Positions 21,344 to 33,832 of a stretch of 64,000 bases of DNA are shown here, piece by piece. Position 1 is the stretch's first letter, and each line of letters starts with the position of its first letter. A program made the translations under genes and the position numbers. The stretch covers positions 64,831,570 through 64,895,569 of the forward strand of contig OX326957.1 in NCBI GenBank assembly GCA_946800325.1. The letters run 5' to 3'. Below the pieces are notes generated by a model that was not told the DNA's origin, ran no database searches, and saw only the letters and a list, made by a program, of their open reading frames with translations. This DNA comes from Luzula sylvatica (Eukaryota; Streptophyta; Magnoliopsida; Poales; Juncaceae).

Positions 21344-22129
21344 ATACAGTTGTTAAAATTGTGATTTTACTCGTAAAATTGCATGAGTCAACGATTATAA
21401 GATGAGAGAACGATGCAAGTCGAACTAAGAATCGTAATTTGATAAAATCGCGGTAGAATCGGGAGTTAACTCGTAGAATTGTACAAAATCGAGTAGAATA
21501 TAAGTGTAGAATCATGCAGAATCTAATACTATTCAAGATTTTACAATTGTATAGCACTTATTCTAATATTTGAACATAAAAAAATCTAGAGCTATAGGCC
21601 CAATATATTTTCTTGTTTCGCCCTAGTTTAATAATATATTACTAAATATCTTAACCCATTACTCGACTCTTCGCGTTTCCATTCCCGGAACGGCAAAAAT
21701 AGAAGAAAAATCAAAAGTTGTAGCAAATTAAAAATATTCAAAATTCTAAGTGCATTTCTCAGAGGAGTACAAGTATTATTTCAAATTTGGTTGAATTAGA
21801 TCATCTCTCTAGTCTTTATGAAGTTTATCAAAATAACGATAACGAGATATTAATTAGTTTTCTATTCATTCGTTTTTACTTTTTGATTGTTAATACTCTT
21901 ATAATTACATTTTATTACATTATTTAGAACAATAAATTACATTTTAGTCTTCATCAAGTTTATATTCGAAGTACAAAAAATTAAATCTATGTGCTGAGTT
22001 GTATCCTTTTAATCACAAAACAATTTTAAGATCTTTAATTTTCTAATTTTTTTTATTTTTTTTATAAAATGATTCGATCTAATTCTATCACATAAACAAT
22101 TCAAGGCAGAATCTCGATTTTAACAACCT
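21344..22129. mobile_element. TIR DNA element, 786 bp, 9-bp duplication
   Basis: Ends GTTGTTAAAATTGTGATT (from about 21349) and, inverted, GTTGTTAAAATCGAGATT are flanked by identical TACTATGTA (21335-21343 and 22130-22138). A 9-bp duplication suits a Mutator-like element; if one base is chance, 8 bp would suit hAT. No transposase. The interior has further GTAAAATTG/CTCGTAGAATTG subrepeats. Confidence 0.65.
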
Positions 22130-22468
22130 TACTATGTAAGTAGGGGTGTAAACGGTTCGGATAGTGGTCATACCAGATCCGTATCCATATTTTTTCGAAT
22201 GCGGATATTCGGATACGGAACAACCTAGATCCGGATACGGTTCAGATATTAAACGAATACATATACGGTACATATATTGTCGGATATGGATACTGATACG
22301 GGTCATATTCTGATATTAAAACGGATACTATGTGATAATATATTATTATTTAAGAAACCTAAGTATTGATTATTTTATTTAGAAATTTTTTATAAACTTG
22401 AATTTTAAGTTATGTTGCACTGATACAAGTATTCGATACGATACAAATACGACAATACAACAACTTTC

Positions 22469-22470
<2 letters not shown>

Positions 22471-22536
<66 letters not shown>
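22471..22536. repeat. (CA)n(TA)n microsatellite
   Basis: About 25 CA units followed by about 7 TA units, directly left of a family A MITE. Confidence 0.95.
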
Positions 22537-22540
22537 AATC

Positions 22541-23142
<602 letters not shown>

Positions 23143-23216
<74 letters not shown>
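23143..23216. repeat. (TA)n microsatellite
   Basis: About 36 uninterrupted TA units between two MITEs. Confidence 0.95.
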
Positions 23217-23218
<2 letters not shown>

Positions 23219-23760
23219 GATAAGATCAATGGCCAACACTCTTGTTTGGCCAACGTCGGCCAACACCACTTATTTCACTAAATCTAAACATGAGAAACAA
23301 ATTTGAACCGTATAGATATGATTTATATTACTTGAGAATGTTGTAGATTCAATTTCATGAAAAATAAAAATTTCAATCATACTAATCATAATACTTACAG
23401 AAAATTAACGGTCGAAAATAGTTACAACATGAATCATGATTAAATAAATTTTGAAATTCGATTTTTTTTGTTTGGATGTATTTTAAATCATATAGATAGG
23501 CTACAGATGAATTTTTACTAGGTTTCGAATTTCTCTTCATGGAAATCTATAAATTTACCGAAATGGACGGTTGTGAAAATATGTTATTGATTTTGTTAGA
23601 TACAAAAATTAAAATTGTACAAAATTTACTCTACATCATATCTAAATGATATAAAACATATCTATACGGTTAAAATTCGATTATAATATTTAGATTTAGT
23701 GAAATAAGTGGTGTTGGCCGATGTTGGCCAAACAAGAGTGTTGGCCATTGATCTTATCCC
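23217..23760. mobile_element. MITE family B, full copy
   Basis: 544 bp with terminal inverted repeats of about 70 bp: GGGATAAGATCAATGGCC at both ends, then CAACACTCTTGTTTGGCC, with a single mismatch readable near position 38 of the arm. It is flanked by TA on both sides. The inner AACCGTATAGATATG arms match 4306-4737. Confidence 0.85.
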
Positions 23761-23913
23761 TATATATATATACAAAATTATGTAATTAAATTAACAAAAA
23801 AAACGGGGGTATAATCACAGGAAGAATAAAAGCCCACGGTGGATTAAAAGCCCAAAAAAAAACAAATAGAATGAACAGGGCGGATCATAATTTGTCCAAA
23901 CATTATCCCACAA

Positions 23914-24498
23914 CTGGCTTTATCCCTACGCAATTGCGCGGGACAACATACCGATTTTTTACATCTTTTTTATATAATTTATTTAAATAGAATTAGCGGA
24001 CGTGCGAATTAGCGCGCGTGCGTTTCAACTAAATTAATTTAATTATGACATATTTGCAAATATCATGATGTCAATAGATGCATAAGGTTCACGAAATTAG
24101 TCTATCACGACTATTATTTTCTGATATATAATTTGTTTACATAACATTTGCGCGGGTGTTTTTAAACTCGATTAATATAATCATGACATATTCGCAAATA
24201 TATTTGATGTCAATCGATGCATTAATAAAGGTTCATTAAAGAGTCGCAACGTGTCAGATAGATAGAACGGCCACATGAAATCTCGCATAAATTTGAGCTT
24301 AAAAAATTTCGTACAAACCCGTGCGAAATGAGCAAATAAAAAAAATGAAAAGCAAAAAAATACCAAAATAAAAAAAGAGAAAAAATGATGTAAAAAAAAA
24401 TAAAAAAAATGAAAAATAGGGTAAAAATGTAAAACTACCCCCTTCCACGTGTCACTACCTTGTGAAGGGCTACCATTATATCTAACATAATGTAGAGA
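23914..24498 (-). mobile_element. Helitron-like element, minus strand, decayed end
   Basis: On the minus strand the 3' end shows hairpin CCCGCGCAATTGCG(T)AGGG followed by ATAAAGCCAG, a one-base change from the expected CTAG, and then T. The 5' end near 24498 (TCTCTACATTATG...GTAGCCC) and its GTGACACGTGGAAG match the start of the element at 45667. No coding sequence. Confidence 0.55.
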
Positions 24499-24944
24499 GT
24501 TCATTGCATGTCCTCAATTTCAGCCCAATGTAATTAATGCATGTTTCATTGATTGTCTTAAATGCATAGCTGTATAAAAAATAAATTATTCTATTTTAAT
24601 TGGAAAATGGATATATGTTTCCATGTAAAATCCGGATCGCGATAGTATTCGGGTTTGTATCCGGATCCAGCTGATAAGTAGTGTCTTGTGTTCGGATCAA
24701 GATCTGAAAAAATGGATAAGGGTCATACTCATATCCGATATTGATATTTTTGTCCGGATATGGATATTTTTCAAGTATGTGTCAGTTCGGATAATATCCG
24801 ACCCATTTACGACTCATTTACACCCCTATATATAAGGTTAAAAGGGAAAATAAATCAGTACTATTGTTTAAGGCAGAAGTTCATAAAGTCTGACATGCTT
24901 TCTTAGGATTTTATACTTCAATTGCTAACACTACAACAGAACTG

Positions 24945-25285
24945 GGTATCAGCGACGGCGGTCTGACTTCAGCGACTGCCCGTCGCAAATAAAACGCACT
25001 TTCTGCGTCGGCCCGTCGCAGAAGTATATTACCGACGGTTATATTAGCGACGGCCCGTCGTAACTGCTTTAACTTTTCCGTCAGCCCGTCGCTAAATCCA
25101 TAAACCGTCGCTGATTCCCTGCTACGGCCCGTCGCTAATTGAAAAACCGTCGCTGATAAACTGCTACGGCCCATCGCAGAAAAAAGCCCGTCGCTAATGA
25201 AACCTCCGTCGGCCCGTCGCTAATGAATCCCCGTCACAGATTCCCCGACGTGAATTCAAAATGTCAGCGTCGGCCCGTCGGTGAT
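24945..25285. repeat. CACTA left subterminal repeat array (GCGACGGCCCGTCGC)
   Basis: About fifteen variants of TCAGCGACGG and GGCCCGTCGCTAA in both orientations; several form local palindromes. A shorter matching set lies at 27912-28115. Confidence 0.85.
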
Positions 25286-25294
25286 GTTAAGGAC

Positions 25295-25570
25295 ACCTTA
25301 TATACCCAGCTGGCCCCCATCTCTCTCTCTTCATACACTTCTCCCCCTCTTCCACAGCCGCCCACCCCTAAAACCCTAACCCTAAAACCCTCTTCTCTCC
25401 ACAGCCGCCCGCCCCTCTTCCCCTCCTCCACAGCCTCCATGCCCCGCCGTGAGCTCACTACAGCCCTCTCTCTTTCTTTCCCTCCTTCTCCTGGCAGCCC
25501 CGGTCTCGCATTGGTGCTCTTGGCAGCCCCCTTCTCGCCTCCTCCTGCCCTGCTCTCTATCTGAGGTATT
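25295..25570 (+). promoter_or_regulatory. Promoter-like TATA and CT-rich leader inside the CACTA element
   Basis: TATATACC (about 25299) is followed by a pyrimidine-rich stretch with telobox-like CCCTAACCCTAAAACCC and a GT after the block (about 25565). It resembles a plant promoter and 5' leader, possibly of the lost transposase or of a captured gene. The 113-codon frame at 25223-25564 is unconvincing as a protein. Confidence 0.4.
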
Positions 25571-26380
25571 GATTAGTTACTTTTTTTATTTTACACTTTG
25601 TATTGATTTGTATTTGTAATCTTTGAAATTAGATTTTTGTGCTCGGTTTGTGCTAAGGATTGGGCTCGGATATGGCTATATTTGTGCACGCTTCCTTTTT
25701 TCGAGGTATATGTTTCTTTATTTTGTTACATTTCTTTTAGAATAATTAGTTCATAAAGATAATCGAGCCAGCTTTGAAATCATTTTTAAAATCTGTTTTT
25801 ACTTCATAAAGATATTTTGTTACATTCTGTTTTACGATTTTAGTAAATCTTTATTTTTTTGTTACAAAATTTCTGTTTTTAAAATCTGTTTTTGAAAATC
25901 CCTAATTTTTGCAAGCATTTTTTTAAATTATTTTCTGTTTGGGCTAATTGATTTTTTTTAAATCTGTTTTTGTTTTTAAAATCCCTAATTTGTGTTTTTA
26001 AAATCTGTTTTTGTATATATATTGCTTATTAAATACTATTTTTATTCTCTTTTTTTACTGTTTTTTTATTCTAATTTAATCTCTTTTTTTACTGATTTTT
26101 TATTCTTTTTTATTAATTTTCTTAGGGTTTTATTTAATTATATATTATTTTCTATTGAATTATGTATTATTTTTTACTGTCCATTAACTATTATTTTGTT
26201 GTTGGTTTTTTATTGAATTAGGGTTAATTGGGAAATGGTACGGTTCGATGCACGAAGACTGGTGCGGGTTGTTGTACGGCTGCGATTAACGGAGCTTCGA
26301 TGAGTTGAATTAATGATCAATTGAATAGGTAATTTTTAATTGTATGTTGAATTAACCATCAATTTGGACTGATTTTATGT

Positions 26381-26870
26381 TTATTTGTGAAATTTCAGGG
26401 GTTGTTCTGCAATTTTTAAAAAATTGAGGGGCTTTTCTGCAATTTTTTCATTTTCGGGATTAAACGTTTTTATCACAAATTCTTGGGTTCTATTATCTAT
26501 CGAAGCGTAAACGACCCAAGGACAATTAGGTAATTTACATTGAGCTCTTACTTTGTTTCTCTCATTTTTTACTAGTTTAATTTCTTTCACATTGTCTACC
26601 GCATATTTCCGAACGGCCGCTCGAAACTCCGAAGCACCGGGAAACCTCACTCCAATATTAAAATCGGGTAAATTTGTGTCCGTAAATTAGGGTTCTTGGA
26701 TTTCTTCACTATTTTCATCACTACTTTCATCACTACTTTCATCGCTCGAATAAGAAAATTCACTTTCTTCATTCAATTCGACCCATTCCAATTCTTCCAA
26801 ATCGGGACGCATGTCGAGAGGCGGTTCCGTTTGAACAATCCAATTTATGCTTTCTTCGGAGTTCATCTTC
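26381..26870 (-). pseudogene. MuDR/MULE transposase N-terminal fragment
   Basis: Minus strand from about 26866: MNSEESINWIVQTEPPLDMR, an acidic Ser/Glu/Asp stretch, a stop near 26690, then GVRFPGASEFRAAVRKYAVD, VKEIKLVKNERNKVRAQCK and CPWVVYASI. This is the plant MuDR N-terminal transposase domain (usual form: F..VREFREAVRKYAV...IKFVKNDKRRVRAKC...CPW..YAS). The domain ends abruptly at FNPENEK, followed by a repeated LNFLKIAEQPL-type tail, and no DDE or SWIM domain follows. It lies wholly inside the CACTA element. Confidence 0.8.
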
Positions 26871-27300
26871 CCAAATTAACTTGAAATTGACAAATAAATT
26901 GGATCAATTATTAAATAAATTAGTAAATAAAGACATGGGTATTTTTGTAAATTAACAGGGGCTTTTTTGTAAATTAACAGGGGCCTGTTTGTAAATACAG
27001 AATTTATGCAGGGGCCTGTTTGTAATTATTTTAGATCTGTTGAACGAAAAAGAGAGGCGAGATAAATAATTTTTGTAGATCTTTACCGAGGGAGAGAGGA
27101 TGAGGTGGTTTGGCGAGAAGGGCGCTGGGGCGAAAAATAGAGGCGAGTTTTGGGCGCTGGGTGCTTGCGATGGTTGGCGAGAAGGGCGCTGGGTGCTGGG
27201 TGCTGGCGAGAAGTGGGCTGGGGCGAGAAGGCGCTGGGGCGACAAGGGCGCTGGGGCGAGAAGTGGGCTGCTGGACGCTGGAGCTGAGGCGAGAAGAACG

Positions 27301-27302
<2 letters not shown>

Positions 27303-27356
<54 letters not shown>
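27303..27356. repeat. (GA)n microsatellite
   Basis: About 27 GA units. Confidence 0.95.
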
Positions 27357-27359
<3 letters not shown>

Positions 27360-28229
27360 GAGAAAGGGAAAGAAAGAGAGAGAGGGGATCGGGTTAGGGT
27401 GTTTGGGTTGGGTTATTTGGGTTAGCGGGTCGGGTCTGGTTAGGGTCAAATGGATTGGGTTAGGATCAAATTCCATGTCATCACATGACAGGTCATGATT
27501 TAACCCGCCACGTCAGCAGTTAACAGAATTTTGAAAAAAAAATAGACGGAGGGGGCATGTTGAACATTTTTTGAAACATTGGGGGCAAAAAGGTGCAGAT
27601 TTTTGTTTGGGGGGGCAAAGTGCACTTTTTGGAAAAGATTGGGGGGCAAAAGTGTACTTTTTTCTTATAATTATAATTTATAATTATTCTTTTGATAATT
27701 TGTAATTGTTATAATATAATATTAATTATTTAATTAATTAAAATATATAATATGAACTATTTTAAATTCTTAATATTTAATTAAGTACATTTAACATATA
27801 ATATATACGAAATATGTATTAATTAAATATATAAATAATTATATTTATTAATTATAAAAATTAATATATTGAAAATTAACAGAAATTAAAAAATTAAAAT
27901 ATACCTTTTAGGGACGGGCCGTCGGAGAAACTCTGTGACGGGCCGTCGGAGAAAATTGGCCGTCGCTGATACTAGCATTTCCGATGGGCCATCGGAGAAA
28001 GAAGTATCAGCGACGTGGCTTTCAGCGATGGACAATTAGCGACGGTTAGTCGTCGGAAATACCTTTAGCGACGGTTTTTTTGACTTTTAGCAACGGTTTT
28101 TGCCGTCGCTGATATCCAGTTCTGTTGTAGTGTAAAGGATAGAGATTTTGGGCATAAATGGATTAATTGATACAAAAATCAGTATTAAAAGGATCAAATA
28201 GAGTAATATTAAACGCAAATCCTGAAAAT

Positions 28230-28470
28230 TTTATATAGCTAAAAGATGACTTATAGACAACGAGACCCACTTTCCCATATTTATTTATATTGGTTATAGA
28301 TATTTTATAAAAAATGGTTAAAAGACTAAGTGATAATAAAATTATTGATAGATCATTTCAAGGAATAATTACTTCATTGTTTTGTGCAGATAACATATTA
28401 TTTTTTCTAAAGCCAACACTTAATAATATTAAAAGATTTAAAATAAGATTAGACATAATTGAAAAGAAAT
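28230..28470 (+). pseudogene. LINE reverse transcriptase remnant
   Basis: Across shifting frames the DNA reads RQRDPLSHIYLYWL (RT motif GDPLSP type), then IIDRSFQGIITSLFCADNIL (FADD box type, decayed to CADN), then FFLKPTLNNIKRFK. These are landmarks of plant non-LTR RT. Many stops and shifts; a dead fragment. Confidence 0.6.
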
Positions 28471-28779
28471 CATGATTAGGAGTAAGAAATAGTAGGCCTA
28501 ATCTAAATGTCAATAATGAATTAAAATACGAACATGCCTTTGTGCTTCAACAATTTTGTAGGAAATGTCAAGTATGATCGTTTGGACGGAGTATGTTTTT
28601 TTTTTAATTTAGGTTAATTTCGATGTTAATCATAATTTTGTATTTAATTTTGTAATTGTTGACAAATATTTTTTTATGATATTAATTAAATTTAGTATTA
28701 AATATAATTTATTTTTATATTTTAATGGAGATTATTTTTTAGTACAACTTTATAATTACAAAAATATGCTTTATACAAG

Positions 28780-29315
28780 TGTCGGCAATTAGACAATGAA
28801 TGCATTTCTAATTGTTGTTGATTTTTGCATCACAAGCATTTTGATGTGTGGCATATTCATACAATACAATGTATTTTTATAAATGCTACCAATTTTCATT
28901 ACCGAAGCATTCGAAAATGCTATTATTTGTCCATGCCCATGCCCAGGTCCAAGCATTTGTAAATGCATTTATTGTCACGATCGGTTGCATTTTTTAATGT
29001 CATTATTAGATATTTGTAAATGCTTTTATTTCTCAGAATTCAATGCTTTTGAGCATTTGACAGCATTTATAAATGCATTATTTTTACCGTATTGACGACA
29101 TTAATAAATGTCCTGGATTTTCATTATCATTGGCGACACAAAAATATGATATTGATTTCACAATTACGTAGCATTACGTGAAATGCTATTGTAAGAATAG
29201 AGGGCACCAGCCCGGACTGCATTTTCACCTTGTGCTGTCAAATATAAATGACAGAATTAATACGTGCATTCAACAAGATATGCGAATGCTTCGAAATGCC
29301 AGTATTGATGTAGTG
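28780..29315. mobile_element. Truncated CACTA element end with GCATTT/AAATGC subterminal repeats
   Basis: The right end reads, inverted, CACTACATCAATACTGGC (ending 29315), a CACTA terminus. Inside it more than twenty GCATTT or AAATGC motifs fall in about 500 bp, some as GCATTTGTAAATGC palindromes. No matching left terminus or transposase found. Confidence 0.6.
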
Positions 29316-29494
29316 CTCCCGTGGATTGGTACTCCCTAATATGTCTTTACTTTCTTTTCTATAGTCCAGCAGTAGACCATAATTATATTATTGAATCTAT
29401 ACACAATTATTCATAAATCCTACTGATTATATAGTCCATCATTTCACATTCTATACGATTTTTTCATATGTTACAGCACATCTTCACGTACTAC

Positions 29495-30225
29495 CTATGA
29501 TACACGGATACGAATACGACTATCGTATCCGATACGATTCGGATACGGCGATACGGTAATTTTCAAAAAATCATGAATACGGATATGACTATACAATTAT
29601 TATTTTAATAAATTAATAATTTTTTTAATTTTTTTTTTTTTTGAACTAAGGATAGCGAATGTTGTACCTTAAGTGTTTTGTATTAATATATTAAGAGTCG
29701 TAATTACAGAGTAGTTAGCGCATTACCTAAAATTGTTAGTTTTGTACTCTCGCCCATAATGTTGCTTCCTGGACCGCTTTCCTTGCTATTAGCTGTGGGG
29801 TTGTCGTTTTGTCTTGGAATATTCTTCGGTTACGTTCCTTCCAAATTTTTTTAAATTAAATATCATGATAATAAATAAAATCAACCGAACAATACAAATA
29901 TCATAAAAATATCATAAACTTATTCTAGAAATATCATAAAACTAATCCAGAAGTATCATGAATTATCTTATATAATTTATTTAAAAATATTATGGGCCAA
30001 AAAATATAATGGGCCGAAATATCCTAAATGGAGTATCTCAACCGTATCCTGGAAGTATCCCCAGCCGTATTCTGCCGTATCATGTCGTATCTCTGCCGTA
30101 TCAGAAAAAATAAATATTAGGATAAGCTACGTGGCGTATCCGATACGTATCCGAGCCATATCACTCCCGTATCTGTATCAGATACGCGTATCGTCAGGAT
30201 ACTTCTGCATTTTTGAAGTATCCAC
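29495..30225. mobile_element. TIR element with GTATCC/GGATAC subterminal repeats
   Basis: Left CTATGATACACGGATACG (near 29488) and right, inverted, CTATGTTACGTGGATAC are similar inverted ends; dense GGATACG/CGTATCC motifs lie just inside both. It is hAT-like in layout. No clean target duplication found. Confidence 0.5.
29660..29855 (-). pseudogene. LINE ORF2 C-terminal scrap
   Basis: The minus strand reads KIWKERNRRIFQDKTTTPQL and then IARKAVQEATLWARVQN. WKERNRRIF is the usual tail of plant LINE ORF2 proteins after the zf-RVT domain. It sits inside the GTATCC element. Confidence 0.6.
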
Positions 30226-30239
30226 GTAACATAGCATAC

Positions 30240-30960
30240 CATCCTTTAATATTATAGAAAACTTAATAACCAACATTTTTGTATGGTCAACACGGCCAAC
30301 GGAGCTTATTTCTCTAAATATAAACATTAAAATCATATTTCAACCGTATAGATACGATCTTTATCACTTAGAATGATACTACACTATCATTTAATATTAT
30401 AAAAACTTAATGACCAACATTCTTGTATGGCCAACACGGTCAACGGAGCCATTTTTTCTAAATCTTAACATGAAAATCATATTTCAACCGTATATATACG
30501 ATATTTATCACTTAGAAATGATGTAGATTTAATTTTATGAAAAATAAAAATTTGTAGCATATCCATCATAGTACGTACAAAAATTGACGATCGAAAATAT
30601 TTACGACATGATTTATCCAAAAATTAATTGCAAAATTACTTTTTTTTTCAATGGATTTAATTTAATTTATATAGATAGGATTATGATAAAATTTCACAAT
30701 GTTTTGAGTTTCCCTACATGGAAATCGAAAAAATTACCGAAATAAACGGTTGTTAAAATATGTTGTCGTTTTTGTTAGATAAAATTATATGAATCACACA
30801 AAATTTATTTTAGAATGTACCTATATGATATTTGATCATATCTATACGGTTGGAATTTTATTTTCATTTTTCGATTTAGATATCTATACGGTTGAAATTT
30901 TATTTTCATTTTTCGATTTAGAAAATTAATTCTCTTGTCTGTGTTGGCCCTAATAATAGT
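30240..30960. mobile_element. MITE family B copy with tandemly duplicated ends
   Basis: The left end (CCAACATTCTTGTATGGCCAACACGG, given here only as position) occurs twice, from about 30260 and about 30405. At the right, a ~41-bp unit with TCTATACGGTTG and CATTTTTCGATTTAGA is repeated from about 30842 and about 30882. The body matches the family B order. Confidence 0.6.
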
Positions 30961-31386
30961 AAATATATAATGATAATATTGAACGGAAGATGCAGTAAAC
31001 TTTGTTTACTGACCTAAAAAAACATAGTAGATGTTAAATTTAATTATTTAATATCACAACATGGCCTACCTCCTATCCTCCGACAAAAGCCATAAAAAAT
31101 TGTCAATAACCGTTACTCCCTTAATGTTTGATAGTGTGGTAGGCAGCAAGACATTCATTGCAAAATAGGACGCATCATTTTCCCTTGGTACAAGTGCGCG
31201 AGGTCACAAAACAAATTTCGCAACGTGAAGAAGGTGAGATCAGATGGATAAGTCTCCCTTCATTGATTAATTCCCCCCATATTACATGACAAATTTTACT
31301 TGGACATTTACCAATGCATTCAGTAATTAGTTGGCAGTTGGGATGTGGGTCTTTAAAAATTAAAATAACCAAATGACAAGAGAACA

Positions 31387-33658
<2,272 letters not shown>

Positions 33659-33832
33659 ATGGATATCTATCCTAGTTTTATTATGTTTGATGTGTTTGTT
33701 CGGATATCCATCTACTTTTGTATTTTGCATGTTATGAATTTTGTCAAAATATAAATAATTCAGCTCGTAATCTTTTGATTTTCTGAATAAATTCCGTTAT
33801 ATACAATTTTGAAAATCCATTTGGTTTGTAAA

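Larger units (their letters stand above)
24929..28132. mobile_element. CACTA (CMC/EnSpm) element, non-autonomous
   Basis: Perfect-type ends: CACTACAACAGAACTGG at 24929 and its inverse ending at 28132, with 3-bp duplication TAA (24926-24928 and 28133-28135). Both subterminal regions carry many AGCGACGG/CCGTCGC motifs, the transposase-binding type repeats of CACTA elements. It is 3.2 kb long with no CACTA transposase seen. The interior carries a promoter-like leader, a MuDR transposase fragment and a (GA)n tract. Confidence 0.88.

Noticed and set aside
27100..27498. Gly/Trp/Arg-rich frame of 132 codons and its antisense Ser/Pro frame
   Set aside because: Produced by GGCGCTGGGGCGAGAAG repeats and a (GA)n tract inside the CACTA element.
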